Position numbers and translations under genes: made by a program | The notes under the pieces: model-generated | Seen by the model: the letters and a program-made list of their open reading frames with translations, nothing else | Databases searched by the model: none | Told to the model about the DNA's origin: nothing | Source of the DNA: Oscillospiraceae bacterium | Lineage (GTDB): Bacteria > Bacillota > Clostridia > Oscillospirales > CAG-382 | Assembly (NCBI GenBank): GCA_015064895.1 | Contig: SVRI01000015.1 | Span: 1-59,989, forward strand | DNA length: 59,989 nucleotides | Direction of reading: 5' to 3' | Shown here: positions 16,663 through 25,560 of the stretch, in pieces | How the letters are laid out: the number at the start of each line of letters is the position of its first letter | How positions within the stretch are numbered: the stretch's first letter is position 1

Positions 16663-16722
16663 CATTCCGAATTCCGCATTCCGCACTCCGCACTCTTTGA
16701 AAAAGCTTATGCTTTTTCAAAG
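16663..16722. repeat. ATTCCGC short tandem repeats and a hairpin over the next stop codon
   Basis: A degenerate 7-bp unit (ATTCCGA, ATTCCGC, ACTCCGC) is repeated about four to five times at 16663-16695. It is followed by a perfect 12-bp hairpin, CTTTGAAAAAGC/GCTTTTTCAAAG, at 16695-16722, whose four-base loop holds most of the stop codon of the minus-strand gene ending at 16707. Confidence 0.7.
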
Positions 16723-17306
16723 TCTGATGCCGGATGCTGACACCAGGGGCAGATAAAGTCCGCAGGTAATTCGTCACCCTCGTAAACATATCCGCAAATC
16801 TTGCAGACCCACTTGCCCTTTGCCTTCTGGTCGGGCTTGGGTTTTATGTTCTTGTGATAGTAGTCGTAGGTTGCGGAAGGCGTGCTTTCAAGCTCAAGAG
16901 CCTCTGTGATTTCAGCGATAAAGAGGGTGTGAGTGCCGCAGTCGATTTCGTTGATTACATTTGCACTGTAGAAAGCATTTGTGCCTTTTGTGATGTAGTA
17001 AAGCTCATTTTCGGATACAGCCTTGCCGTCAAACTCCGCGAACTTGTCAACATCACGGCTGGACTGGAAGCCGAAATGCTTGAACAGGTCAAATGTTGCC
17101 TTTTCGGAAAGCACCGAGATGTTGAGCTTTTTGCACTTCTTGATTGCATCGTGTGTTGCATTGTTCTTGTTTACGGCAACAGATATTGTAAGTGGCGTGT
17201 CGGTAATCTGCATTGCAGTGTTTATGATGCAGGCAGAGTTCTCGGAAGAGAGTACAAAAAGTCCGTAAGATATTTTGAAAAGTGAGTTCTTGTTAATTTC
17301 AGCCAT
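16707..17306 (-). CDS. hrb: Flavin reductase-rubredoxin fusion (high molecular weight rubredoxin)
   Basis: 199 residues from the ATG at 17306, chosen because CCTCCT (AGGAGG on this strand) stands 7 bases upstream; a longer frame begins at 17351 without an RBS. The first ~150 residues are a flavin reductase-like FMN domain (FKISYGLFVLSSE, QITDTPLTISVAVNKNN). The last ~45 are a rubredoxin with both CxxC knuckles (CKICGYVYEG and CPWCQHP). In Moorella, Hrb passes electrons from NADH to a flavodiiron protein for NO or O2 removal. A partner protein is not in this window. A palindrome upstream may be an operator. Confidence 0.88.
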   Translation of the reverse strand: MAEINKNSLFKISYGLFVLSSENSACIINTAMQITDTPLTISVAVNKNNATHDAIKKCKKLNISVLSEKATFDLFKHFGFQSSRDVDKFAEFDGKAVSENELYYITKGTNAFYSANVINEIDCGTHTLFIAEITEALELESTPSATYDYYHKNIKPKPDQKAKGKWVCKICGYVYEGDELPADFICPWCQHPASDFEKA

Positions 17307-17331
17307 GGTAATACCTCCTGTTAACAATATA

Positions 17332-17366
17332 TATGATGTAATATTATACACATATTATACATCATA
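17332..17366 (-). promoter_or_regulatory. Palindromic operator candidate upstream of hrb
   Basis: TATGATGTA at 17332-17340 and TACATCATA at 17358-17366 are a perfect 9-bp inverted repeat with 17 bases between. The centre is itself AT-rich (ATATTATACACATATTA) and could contain the minus-strand -10. The symmetry suggests a dimeric repressor; the regulator is unknown. Confidence 0.5.
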
Positions 17367-17402
17367 AAATTTGCAAAAGCAATATGAAAAGATTAAAATC
17401 GG

Positions 17403-17431
17403 TTGACTTTGTCTGACTCAGGTTGTATAAT
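17403..17431 (+). promoter_or_regulatory. Sigma-A promoter of the aminotransferase gene
   Basis: TTGACT at 17403, a 17-base spacer, and TATAAT at 17426-17431. Confidence 0.8.
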
Positions 17432-17478
17432 AGTCGGTGGTTTATAATATAATTTAAAATATAGAAGGAAAATCGAAT

Positions 17479-18654
17479 ATGAAAACAGCAAAATCTGATA
17501 GACTCCTACACTACGGAACAGGCATTTTTGCCGCCCTTGACGAAAAGAAACAATCTCTTATCGGCAGCGGCAGAACCATATATAATCTTTCCATCGGAAC
17601 CCCCGATTTCAAACCACACGAAAGTGTTATGAAAGCATTTTCCGATGCCTGCCTTGTGCCCGAAAACTATAAATATGCCTTAACCGAGTTGCCTGAGCTT
17701 TGTGAAACCCTCACATGGTATTATAAAAATCGCTTCGGCGTTGATATTTCCGACTGTGACTTTACCGCAGTTCACGGCTCTCAGGAGGGAATAGGTCATA
17801 TCGGACTTGCCCTCTGCAATAAGGGCGATGTCGTTCTTCTGCCCGATCCCGGTTATCCTATTTTTGAAGTGGGTGCATATTTCGGCGAGGCTGATATATA
17901 TTATTATCCTCTTCTTGAAAAGAATAATTACCTGCCCGATTTTAAAGCAATCCCCGAAGATATATATAAGAAGACAAAATTTATAATTCTTTCATATCCT
18001 TCAAATCCCGTCGGTGCTGTTGCTACACGTGAAATGTACATAGAAGCAATAGCACTTGCAAAGAAATACGGTTTTATTATCATAAATGATAACGCATATT
18101 CCGATATTATCTATGACGGCAATGAAAGCTTTTCTTTCCTGTCAATTGACGGGGCAAAAGAGGTGGGTATTGAGTTTTATTCTCTATCCAAATCCTTCAA
18201 TATAACAGGCTCAAGAATTTCCTTTGCCATTGGTAATAAGGAAGTTGTTTCTGCTTTCAAACTTCTCAGGAGCCAGTATGATTTCGGTGTATTCAAACCC
18301 GTTCAGTACGGTGCAATTGCAGCAATGAAGCTCGATAGAAGCGTAGTTGAAGAGCAGAAGGCTGAATATCAGAAACGCCGTGATGCTCTTTGCGGCGGAC
18401 TCAGAAGTATTGGCTGGAATGTACCCGATGCCAAGGGCACGATGTTTGTATGGTGTCCGCTCCCGGAAGGCTACACAGACAGTTTTGAGTTTTGCAATCT
18501 TCTTATGGAAAAGACGGGTGTTATCTGCACTCCCGGTGCCGCTTTCGGTAAAAACGGGGAAGGATATGTGCGTTTTGCCCTTGTAAAGAGTCCCGAGGAA
18601 ATATCCGAGATTGTCAGTGTCATTGAGACAAGCGGGATTATCAAAAAAATGTAA
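17479..18654 (+). CDS. Class I/II aminotransferase (LL-diaminopimelate aminotransferase-like)
   Basis: 391 residues, fold-type I PLP enzyme. Lys238 in SLSKSFNITGSR is the Schiff-base lysine; NLSIGTPDF, YPSNPVGAV and VRFAL (C-terminal Arg) are the other signatures. The closest-looking group is the DapL/AspC-like enzymes, which transfer amino groups to tetrahydrodipicolinate or oxo acids. I cannot separate DapL from a general aminotransferase by eye. Monocistronic, with a consensus promoter and terminator. The RBS is GAAGGA. Confidence 0.8.
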   Translation: MKTAKSDRLLHYGTGIFAALDEKKQSLIGSGRTIYNLSIGTPDFKPHESVMKAFSDACLVPENYKYALTELPELCETLTWYYKNRFGVDISDCDFTAVHGSQEGIGHIGLALCNKGDVVLLPDPGYPIFEVGAYFGEADIYYYPLLEKNNYLPDFKAIPEDIYKKTKFIILSYPSNPVGAVATREMYIEAIALAKKYGFIIINDNAYSDIIYDGNESFSFLSIDGAKEVGIEFYSLSKSFNITGSRISFAIGNKEVVSAFKLLRSQYDFGVFKPVQYGAIAAMKLDRSVVEEQKAEYQKRRDALCGGLRSIGWNVPDAKGTMFVWCPLPEGYTDSFEFCNLLMEKTGVICTPGAAFGKNGEGYVRFALVKSPEEISEIVSVIETSGIIKKM

Positions 18655-18674
18655 ATCCAAATGCGAATATTTAC

Positions 18675-18710
18675 GGCACATCCCGAATAAATATGGGGTG
18701 TGCCTCTTTT
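18675..18710 (+). terminator. Terminator of the aminotransferase gene
   Basis: GGCACATCCC pairs with GGGGTGTGCC (one G:T), loop of ten, followed by TCTTTTTT. Confidence 0.85.
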
Positions 18711-18795
18711 TTACTTAAAATGATGTAAAATCGCTTAGTAAGCAAAAAATATAATGAAAAAACACCAAAAAAGTGTGAATAATCCGTTAAATTCC

Positions 18796-18824
18796 TTGAC
18801 AAAGAAACAACTTTATGTTAGTAT
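18796..18824 (+). promoter_or_regulatory. Sigma-A promoter of the 3D-domain protein gene
   Basis: TTGACA at 18796-18801, a 17-base spacer, and TAGTAT at 18819-18824. Confidence 0.7.
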
Positions 18825-18888
18825 ACCAACCCGTGAGCGCCGAAAATAGGTGCAAAAATCAAATACCGTGAAAGGAGAACGGCAGTTT

Positions 18889-19644
18889 ATGAATAAGTTC
18901 AGAGCTGTTGCCATTGTGTGCCTTTGTCTGTTTTGTTTGACAGCAGTAGCAGGAACAATGGTGCCGTTTTATGTTCAGGCATTGGGTGTCACAGAGGAAG
19001 AAGCCTCACAAATTGCAAACGACTATACCACAGTTCCCGACCTAAAGCCTGAAACTGAAGTACAGACAGCAAATACACAGGAAATTGAATATGTTACCGA
19101 AACAAGAGTTGAGGATGTTGCATACGGCACAGACGAAATTCAGGTAGATACAATCCCAAGAGGCACAAGAGAGGTTGTAACTCCGGGTGTTCTCGGTAAG
19201 GTAAGAAGAACATATCTCGTTAAGTATGTAAACGGTGTGAAATGTGATGAGGCACTTTATACCGAGTTTCCCATGTCAGACCCTGTAAACGAGGTTGTGA
19301 ATGTGGGTGTCGGCGGTACGGTTACTGCCAAAGACGGCACAGTTTACACATATAATTACAGAAGACAGATGGAAGCTACAGCTTACACATACCTTCCGCC
19401 TTATACATCAATGACAACCGCAACAGGTGCAACCCTCAGAAAGGGTATTGTTGCAGTTGACCCGAGAGAAATTCCCATGCATACCAAGATGTTTATTACA
19501 AGCGACTATTGGGAATACGGACTCGGTGTTGCAGAAGATACCGGCGGAGCGATAAAGGGTAATATCATTGACCTTGCATATATGAGCTATGACGAATGTA
19601 TTCAGTTCGGCAGACGTCAGATGCAGGTATATTTTATTGACTAA
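18889..19644 (+). CDS. Secreted G5 and 3D domain cell-wall protein
   Basis: 251 residues from the ATG at 18889, which has AAAGGAG 11 bases upstream; a GTG at 18850 is in frame but lies ahead of that RBS. The protein has an N-terminal signal or anchor (VAIVCLCLFCLTAVAGTMV), then a G5 domain at about residues 65-145 (YVTETRVEDVAYGTDEI), then a C-terminal 3D domain (MEATAYTYLPP, VAVDPREIPMHT, DTGGAIKGNIIDL) carrying the three conserved Asp that name it. The layout matches YabE/RpfB-type proteins that remodel peptidoglycan, with 3D acting as a lytic transglycosylase-like barrel. Monocistronic. Confidence 0.88.
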   Translation: MNKFRAVAIVCLCLFCLTAVAGTMVPFYVQALGVTEEEASQIANDYTTVPDLKPETEVQTANTQEIEYVTETRVEDVAYGTDEIQVDTIPRGTREVVTPGVLGKVRRTYLVKYVNGVKCDEALYTEFPMSDPVNEVVNVGVGGTVTAKDGTVYTYNYRRQMEATAYTYLPPYTSMTTATGATLRKGIVAVDPREIPMHTKMFITSDYWEYGLGVAEDTGGAIKGNIIDLAYMSYDECIQFGRRQMQVYFID

Positions 19645-19656
19645 AGGAAATAAAAG

Positions 19657-19685
19657 GGTCCGGTTTGTGAAATCGGACCTGTTTT
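19657..19685 (+). terminator. Terminator of the 3D-domain gene
   Basis: GGTCCGGTTT, loop GTG, AAATCGGACC (one mismatch), followed shortly by GTTTTT. Confidence 0.8.
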
Positions 19686-19709
19686 TGTGCAAAAAATGAC
19701 CGTCCGCTC

Positions 19710-19738
19710 TTGACATTTTGCATAAAAGGATGTATAAT
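19710..19738 (+). promoter_or_regulatory. Perfect-consensus promoter and long leader of rny
   Basis: TTGACA at 19710-19715, exactly 17 bases, TATAAT at 19733-19738. The expected start of RNA near 19745 leaves a leader of roughly 240 bases before the rny start. The leader contains a small AGCC/GGCT hairpin followed by TTTTAT near 19825-19842 that could be an early terminator. I recognise no riboswitch in it. Confidence 0.8.
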
Positions 19739-19982
19739 ATCAGTATTGTAGGGATACAAGATAACAGTTTAATGTTTTTTGTGTGCTTTACAATATTGAC
19801 ATATATCTATTTAATATACATCAGCCGAAAATGGCTTTTATAAATCTTTGACGGATAAGTTTTCCGGGTTTTGTATAATTTTATATATCTCATAGCCATA
19901 GTTGTACCTATGGGATACTTATATGTTTTAATATTGTATTGCACCTGTTTTGTTGAATTTTAACGAAGGAGGTGCTTTTATT

Positions 19983-21527
19983 TTGAATCCTACACTTATT
20001 ATGGTTTTGTGTGCGGTCGGCGGCATTGTTGTCGGTGCACTTGCAGGGGTTATTCTTCGTAAGAAGATTGCAGAAGGTAAGATAGGCTCGGCTGAAAGTG
20101 AAGCAAAGAGAATACTTGACGATGCAAAGAAAACTGCAGAAACCAAAAAGAAAGAGGCTTTAATCGAAGCCAAGGAAGAAATTCTTAAGAACAAAAACGA
20201 AATCGAAGCAGAACTCAAGGAACGCAGAAATGAAGTTGCGAGACTTGAAAAACACGCACAGCAGAAGGAAGAATCTCTCGATAAGAAGATTGAGTCCTAC
20301 GAAAAGAAGGAAGAAGCTTTAATCGAGAAGAACAAGAACCTTGAAAAGAGAGAAGCAGAGCTTACTGACATCATCGATCAGGAAATCAAGAAGCTCGAGC
20401 AGATTTCAGGCTTTACATCCGAACAGGCAAAGGAATATTTGCTTTCTAAGATTGAATCCGAAGTCAGACACGAAGCTGCAATGAAGATTGCCGAAATCGA
20501 AGCGGAATACAAGGAAGAAGCCGATAACAAGGCAAGAAATATTATTTCCCTTGCAATTCAGAGATGTGCTTCCGACTATGTAAGCGAAGCTACCGTATCG
20601 GCAGTAGCTCTTCCCAACGATGAAATGAAGGGTAGAATTATCGGTAGAGAGGGTAGAAACATCAGAACTATAGAAACTCTTACAGGTGTTGACCTCATTA
20701 TTGACGATACACCCGAAGCAATCACAGTTTCAAGCTTTGACCCCGTAAGACGAGAAGTAGCAAGAATGTCCCTTGAAAAGCTCATATCCGACGGACGTAT
20801 TCATCCTGCAAGAATCGAAGAAATGGTTGAAAAGAGCCGTAAGGAAATCGACGTTCTTATCAAGCAGTCGGGTGAACAGGCTACCTTTGAAACGGGTGTA
20901 CACGGTCTTAACCCCGAGCTTATCAAAATTCTCGGCAGACTCAGATACCGTACAAGCTACGGTCAGAACGTACTTATCCACTCTATTGAAGTTTCCCATA
21001 TCGCAGGTATGATGGCAGGCGAGCTCGGCGTTGACGTTATGACGGCAAAGAGAGCAGGTCTTCTTCACGATATCGGTAAGGCAGTTGACCACGACGTGGA
21101 AGGCTCCCATATCCAGATTGGTGTTGACCTTGCCAAGAAGTACCACGAAAACAAGGAAATTATCCACGCAATCGAAGCTCACCACGGTGATGTTGAAGCA
21201 AATACAATCATCGCAATGCTTGTTCAGGCAGCCGATGCTGTATCTGCCGCACGTCCCGGTGCAAGACGCGAAAATCTTGAAAACTATATTAAGCGTCTTC
21301 AGAAGCTCGAAGAAATCGCAAATAACTTTGAGGGCGTTGAAAAGACCTTTGCTATCCAGGCAGGTAGAGAAATACGCGTTATGGTTAAGCCCGACGCTGT
21401 TAAGGATGACGAAATGACACTTCTTGCACGTGATATTGCAAAGAAGATTGAAAACGAACTCGAATATCCCGGACAGATTAAGGTTATGCTTATCAGAGAA
21501 AACCGTAAGGTAGATTACGCAAAATAG
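19983..21527 (+). CDS. rny: Ribonuclease Y
   Basis: 514 residues from a TTG start with GGAGG ten bases upstream; an in-frame TTG at 19950 precedes that RBS and is unlikely. Domains in order: one membrane helix ([19 protein letters not shown]), a long Lys/Glu coiled coil to about residue 180, a KH RNA-binding domain ([19 protein letters not shown]) near 205-270, and an HD domain with the metal motif [11 protein letters not shown] near 360. RNase Y starts mRNA turnover in Firmicutes as a membrane-bound endonuclease. Full length, no oddities. Confidence 0.97.
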   Translation: MNPTLIMVLCAVGGIVVGALAGVILRKKIAEGKIGSAESEAKRILDDAKKTAETKKKEALIEAKEEILKNKNEIEAELKERRNEVARLEKHAQQKEESLDKKIESYEKKEEALIEKNKNLEKREAELTDIIDQEIKKLEQISGFTSEQAKEYLLSKIESEVRHEAAMKIAEIEAEYKEEADNKARNIISLAIQRCASDYVSEATVSAVALPNDEMKGRIIGREGRNIRTIETLTGVDLIIDDTPEAITVSSFDPVRREVARMSLEKLISDGRIHPARIEEMVEKSRKEIDVLIKQSGEQATFETGVHGLNPELIKILGRLRYRTSYGQNVLIHSIEVSHIAGMMAGELGVDVMTAKRAGLLHDIGKAVDHDVEGSHIQIGVDLAKKYHENKEIIHAIEAHHGDVEANTIIAMLVQAADAVSAARPGARRENLENYIKRLQKLEEIANNFEGVEKTFAIQAGREIRVMVKPDAVKDDEMTLLARDIAKKIENELEYPGQIKVMLIRENRKVDYAK

Positions 21528-21529
21528 GC

Positions 21530-21930
21530 GGCGAGTCGCCGCTGACAACTCACGGGGTATGTTTATTTTAAAACAAACCCTCGTAGTCGCATAACAAACC
21601 AATCCCGACCACCAAACCACGGCGGTCGGGATTTTGTCGGGAAAGCCCGACAGCAAACTCACGGGGTATGTTTATTTTAAAACAGACCCTCGTAGTCGCA
21701 TAACAAACCAATCCCGACCACCAAACCACGGCGGTCGGGATTTTCATTTCATTTTTTTGCCTACGCCAATTGGAGGGAGAAGCCGCCCGCGGCAAAGGAG
21801 AGAGGTCACGCAGACTCGCTGACATAATGGTTTTTGATGAGATTGGTGTCGAGTCATCTCTCCTTTTGAGCGGAGCGTTTTTTCCATATTTTGGGGCGGG
21901 CCAAAATATGGTCGCCTCCGCAGAGGCGAA
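21530..21930. repeat. Composite structured intergenic repeat, copy B
   Basis: It opens with a GGCGGCGAGTCGCCGCTGACAA module, then an 89-bp X segment present twice in tandem (21547-21635 and 21656-21744, period 109) that ends in the hairpin CCCGACC...GGTCGGG. It then has a forward Y module (CGGCAAAGGAGAGAGG ... ATCTCTCCTTTTGAGCGGAG) and two terminal hairpins, CCATATTTTGG/CCAAAATATGG at 21884-21911 and CGCCTC/GAGGCG at 21913-21928. The first terminal hairpin stem shares almost no bases with the equivalent stem in copies A, D, E and F, yet is perfectly paired. Confidence 0.85.
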
Positions 21931-22032
21931 ACTATTGCAACGGTAACACCTCTTAAAGGTGCTTTTCTTTTATTGACAACATTTTCATACCATGATATAA
22001 TCAAAACAATAAAACATACGGAGGAAAATATA

Positions 22033-23247
22033 ATGAAAAAAATATTTGCCATTATTCTTGTGTTTGTTCTCACAGTGAGCCTTTTCTCGTGTGGGGAGGC
22101 GAGCCTGTCAACTGATGAAAAAGACGATAAAATAGAGGAAAAAGACAATACCAAAGAAAAAGAAAACGCTAAAGAAAAAGAAGAAAGCGTTTCCGCCGAT
22201 TTGGACGAAGATGTTGAAGATAAATACGAAAAAGCACTTGAGCTTATAGAAGAAAAAGACTATTCTTCTGCCAAAAAGCTTTTAGAGGAGCTTGGCGATG
22301 ACGAAAGGGCAAAAGAACAGCTGGGGTATTTTTATAATATATGCGTGAAGGAAACGAGCGATTATTTTAATTCACAGGTTACATTTAATGAAAAAGGTTT
22401 GCCCGTTCAGAAAATAGCGACCAACAGTGACGGGAAAAATTCGATAGATGAATATATATGGTCTGACGATTTATGTGAGGTTACACTTAAAAGCGTAGAT
22501 TATTCGGGCTACACCACAACTTACGACTACAGCTATGATGTAAACGGGAACAAGATAAAGCAAGTATATACTCGTTCCGACGGCAATACCGAAACTTCCG
22601 ACTACACCTATGATGCAAACGGAAATATGATAAAGTATGTATATACTGATTCCGACGGCGACACCACAACTTCCGACTACATCTATGATGCGAACGGAAA
22701 TGAGATAAAGATTGTAGAGACTTTTTCCTACGGCACCATAACTTATGACCGCAGCTATGATGCAAACGGAAATATGATAAAGACAGTAAAAACTCATTCC
22801 GACGGCAGCACCACAACTTTCGACAGCATCTATGACTCAAACGGAAATGAGATAAAGTCAGTAAGTGCTTATGCCGACGGCGACACCAAAACTTCTGACT
22901 ACACCTATGATGAAAACGGAAATAAGATAAAGGATGTATATAATTCTTCCTACGGCACCTCAACTTACGACTACAGCTATGATGCAAACGGAAATATGAT
23001 AAAGCGAGTACAGACTTCTTACTACGGTGACACCACAACTTGGGATTTCAGCTATGATACAAATGGAAATATGATAAAGCAAGTAATTACTAATTTGTTC
23101 GGCAGAGAAACCTGGGACTATAGCTATGACGCAAACGGAAATAAGATAAAGCAAGTATATACTAATTCCTACGGCAATCCTAAAACCAGTGAATATAAGT
23201 TGATATATATTCCCCTGAAATTGACTTTTTTGGATACATTTAATTGA
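22033..23247 (+). CDS. Lipoprotein with tandem YD-type repeats
   Basis: 404 residues from the ATG at 22033 (GGAGG upstream; the frame extends to 21973 without an RBS). The signal peptide ends in the lipobox LFSC, so it is a membrane-anchored lipoprotein on the outer face. Then comes a Glu/Lys-rich spacer and a short helical, TPR-like segment (YEKALELIEEKDYSSAKKLLEELG). From about residue 160 there are nine tandem units of 24-25 residues built on YDxNGNxIK, spaced 72 or 75 bp in the DNA. Such YD repeats, related to Rhs/WapA shells and MORN-like surface repeats, often bind carbohydrate. The role here is unknown. Confidence 0.85.
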   Translation: MKKIFAIILVFVLTVSLFSCGEASLSTDEKDDKIEEKDNTKEKENAKEKEESVSADLDEDVEDKYEKALELIEEKDYSSAKKLLEELGDDERAKEQLGYFYNICVKETSDYFNSQVTFNEKGLPVQKIATNSDGKNSIDEYIWSDDLCEVTLKSVDYSGYTTTYDYSYDVNGNKIKQVYTRSDGNTETSDYTYDANGNMIKYVYTDSDGDTTTSDYIYDANGNEIKIVETFSYGTITYDRSYDANGNMIKTVKTHSDGSTTTFDSIYDSNGNEIKSVSAYADGDTKTSDYTYDENGNKIKDVYNSSYGTSTYDYSYDANGNMIKRVQTSYYGDTTTWDFSYDTNGNMIKQVITNLFGRETWDYSYDANGNKIKQVYTNSYGNPKTSEYKLIYIPLKLTFLDTFN

Positions 23248-23290
23248 TTTTCCAAAAACACCCAAAAGGCAATTCAATATTTGAAAAAAT

Positions 23291-23325
23291 AAAGTCAGCA
23301 AGTTTTCCTTGCTGACTTTTTACTT
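23291..23325. terminator. Bidirectional terminator between convergent genes
   Basis: AAAGTCAGCAAG, loop TTTTC, CTTGCTGACTTT followed by TTACTTTTTTATTT. It serves the YD-repeat lipoprotein gene and possibly the opposing 23328 gene. The same GTCAG/CTGAC design edges repeat copies A and D. Confidence 0.85.
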
Positions 23326-23327
23326 TT

Positions 23328-23987
23328 TTATTTCTTTTCCTCAGGCATCTTTCTCTCGGGTCTGTACTTGTTTATAACATAAGCACACTGCTCTGTACCA
23401 AGACCGTATTCGGGAAGCTGCTTTATAATCTTGACAGTAAGCTGAAGAACAGAATCTGTCTCGTTTGAACGGATAAAGGACGCAAGCTTTCCATTTTCAT
23501 CAAGATAGTCCTGATAAAGCATAATGCCCTTTTCCATGATTTCAAGGGGAACGGATGCGGATGCATGATTGATGAGTACAGCTTTGTAGATTTCCGAAAA
23601 ACCTGCCGTTTCAAGATTTTCTATAACTGCCGTTTCTTTCATCTCGTCTTCAAAGATAACGTGGTATGTTACTTTTGCAATGCCTATTCTTTCAAGATAA
23701 GCAAGCACCGTTATTAAATTGAGCTGACAGAATAAATCTTCACCGAAGTACACGTGAACCTCGTCACCCGAACGCATCTTTAAAAGCTGCTGTGCACACT
23801 TTTTTCTGTACTTGTCGGGATGCGTGCCGTGAACCTTGGCTCTTTCGTTTATAAAACTCTGGCTGAAGGGGACAGGGTCCTTGACAATCCCGTCAATCAT
23901 TGCTTCCGAAAATACGGTGCAGTTCTTGAAACCAAGCTTGTCGCCGTATTCAGCCATTGCGTCGCCTGAAACTATGTTGATTCTCAT
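23328..23987 (-). CDS. DUF1835-like hypothetical protein
   Basis: 219 residues, soluble. The start MRINIVSGDAMAEYGDKLG resembles the N-terminal motif of DUF1835 proteins (hydrophobic strand then GDS/GDA), and VHVYFGEDLFCQLNLITVLAYL fits their second core segment. The biochemical function of DUF1835 is not established. The RBS is AAGGATTG. The next gene on this strand, the SpoIID/LytB gene, lies 35 bases upstream, so the two may share a transcript. Confidence 0.55.
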   Translation of the reverse strand: MRINIVSGDAMAEYGDKLGFKNCTVFSEAMIDGIVKDPVPFSQSFINERAKVHGTHPDKYRKKCAQQLLKMRSGDEVHVYFGEDLFCQLNLITVLAYLERIGIAKVTYHVIFEDEMKETAVIENLETAGFSEIYKAVLINHASASVPLEIMEKGIMLYQDYLDENGKLASFIRSNETDSVLQLTVKIIKQLPEYGLGTEQCAYVINKYRPERKMPEEKK

Positions 23988-24022
23988 ATGTTCAATCCTT
24001 TTGTTTGTAGTTGTTGTAAGTT

Positions 24023-25375
24023 TTAGTCTTGGTAATCATCCGAAAACATCTCGGTGTAATCCTCAAGAATTGTGCCGGGATAGTATGTGCTCAGTATTTC
24101 TTCGTAGCTGTAGCCTTCCTTTGCGGCAAACTGTGCACCGTACTGGCTGAGTCCCACACCGTGTCCGTAACCCTTGCCGTCAATGAAGTAGGCACTTCTT
24201 ATACCCGAAACACTTTCACTGCCGTCAGCGGTAATGATGCTTATTTCTTCTCCTGCACCGACTGTGTATTCTCCACTTGCACTAAGAACCGTAGCATGTT
24301 CGTGTATGCTGTCAGACGGCATGTAAACACGTCCTATTGTAAAGTTTGAACTGATAACAGAGAAGAATGAACGAATGTTGCTTGAGGTCTTGAGGAAAAC
24401 GCTGTTTCCGTCAGCACCGGTAATTGTCATGTTGTTGAGATAACCGGGAGTTGAATCGTCAAGCTTTATGGATTTTATGGGTGCTGAGATTTTTGCACTG
24501 CCATAATAGTTGTAAATGAGAGTGTCAAAGTCCTCATCGTATAATACCTTTGTCCATTTTCCTCGGGCAATGTCATAATATAGCTCAAAGGGCGTTTTTA
24601 CAACCGTAAGATAAGGGAAACTTTCGGGACTTCCGCCCCAAGCACCTGCGGCACTTTCCGTAATGCCGCCGCTTATTGCGTGATAAACCGCAGTAATCAG
24701 ATTGCCGTCGTAAGTAAGCACAAGGTTTTCTGTTTCTTCGACTGCAGAGTTGGTGCTTTCCTGACACTTTGCAATACCGCTGTAAACCTGACAACAGGTA
24801 GTGTTGCATAAATCAACACCGTAAGCCGAGTGTTTGCCGTTCATGCTGTGATAGGTGTATGTTCTTGTGGCAACCGCAGCAGCCTTCAAGGCCTCGGGAT
24901 GCCATGAAGGATAAACCTCACTTGGAAGAACACCCTTGAAGTACTGCTCTGCATCAACTATGTTTATTACGGTAATATAACCGCCGTTTGACGATAAACG
25001 TATGATATCGGGATATTTAATACCGCCCACCTGACAATAAGGAATGTCTGAACTTCCTTCAAGTGAAAGTATGTCCACCGAGTCTCCGTCGTAGGCTTCG
25101 TAAATTACCGTGCCGTCTCCGGCTTCAAGATACATGTAATCACCGTCAGCTTTTACCGTTACATTGTTGTAATCGGATGAATCGAGTGAAAAGAAACTGC
25201 CGTCATCACTACAAAAGCCTATGTCAAAGCCGTTTTCAAAGGAAAGGGAAACGGAACCTTGCTTTGCCGTTGAGCCGAAATAAAGACCAACCTTGATTTT
25301 TTGATTTTCCGCAAAAACGCCAAGTGACAATAATACTGAAAGTGCCAAAATAAATAATATATTTCTTAATTTCAT
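24023..25375 (-). CDS. SpoIID/LytB domain secreted protein
   Basis: 450 residues with a clear signal peptide (ILFILALSVLLSLGVFA). The SpoIID/LytB core runs from about residue 130: YFKGVLPSEVYPSWHPEALKAAAVATRTYT, then the disulfide-like CNTTCCQVYSG, then HAISGGITESA and the C-terminal GKGYGHGVGLSQYGAQ motif. SpoIID is a lytic transglycosylase acting on peptidoglycan stripped of stem peptides; LytB-type homologues modify autolysin activity. An insert of ~80 residues sits before the GHGVG motif. There is no other sporulation gene here, so the sporulation role is uncertain. Confidence 0.9.
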   Translation of the reverse strand: MKLRNILFILALSVLLSLGVFAENQKIKVGLYFGSTAKQGSVSLSFENGFDIGFCSDDGSFFSLDSSDYNNVTVKADGDYMYLEAGDGTVIYEAYDGDSVDILSLEGSSDIPYCQVGGIKYPDIIRLSSNGGYITVINIVDAEQYFKGVLPSEVYPSWHPEALKAAAVATRTYTYHSMNGKHSAYGVDLCNTTCCQVYSGIAKCQESTNSAVEETENLVLTYDGNLITAVYHAISGGITESAAGAWGGSPESFPYLTVVKTPFELYYDIARGKWTKVLYDEDFDTLIYNYYGSAKISAPIKSIKLDDSTPGYLNNMTITGADGNSVFLKTSSNIRSFFSVISSNFTIGRVYMPSDSIHEHATVLSASGEYTVGAGEEISIITADGSESVSGIRSAYFIDGKGYGHGVGLSQYGAQFAAKEGYSYEEILSTYYPGTILEDYTEMFSDDYQD

Positions 25376-25394
25376 TGTATCACCTAAAATAAGA

Positions 25395-25425
25395 GTGCAT
25401 AATCCTGCAAATAAAGATTATGCAC
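25395..25425 (-). terminator. Terminator for the 26122-25447 transcript
   Basis: GTGCATAATC and GATTATGCAC, a perfect 10-bp stem with an 11-base loop. On the minus strand it is followed by TCTTATTTT. Confidence 0.75.
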
Positions 25426-25446
25426 CTATTGTTTGCTATCCTGTAA

Positions 25447-25560
25447 TCAGAAGATATAAATAATGCTACTGATAACAAAAAGTGCTGCAAGAACAACAGC
25501 GATAACACCTACAACGATTTTTTTAACATCGTTCTTTTTCATTTTTTTATTCTTAGCCAA
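25447..25560 (-). CDS. 37-residue membrane protein (DUF4044-like)
   Basis: A small gene starting at TTG, overlapping the upstream stop by 8 bases (TTGGCTAA), with AGAGGTG 8 bases before it. The protein begins with a basic stretch (AKNKKMKKNDVKK) and then has one hydrophobic helix (IVVGVIAVVLAALFVISSI). This pattern matches the very short DUF4044 membrane proteins of Firmicutes. An internal ATG would give 31 residues. The tight overlap argues that it is translated together with the 25553 gene. Confidence 0.65.
   Translation of the reverse strand: MAKNKKMKKNDVKKIVVGVIAVVLAALFVISSIIYIF

Noticed and set aside
19739..19982. Known riboswitch in the rny leader
   Set aside because: I looked for conserved cores of common riboswitches and found none, so only a long leader is reported.
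20730..21662. 310-codon minus-strand frame
   Set aside because: Antisense to rny and running into repeat B; composition is that of a reversed coding strand.
22471..23038. Minus-strand frames with repetitive Cys/His or Ile/Val sequence
   Set aside because: They are antisense shadows of the YD-repeat lipoprotein; the periodic protein sequence simply mirrors its DNA repeats.
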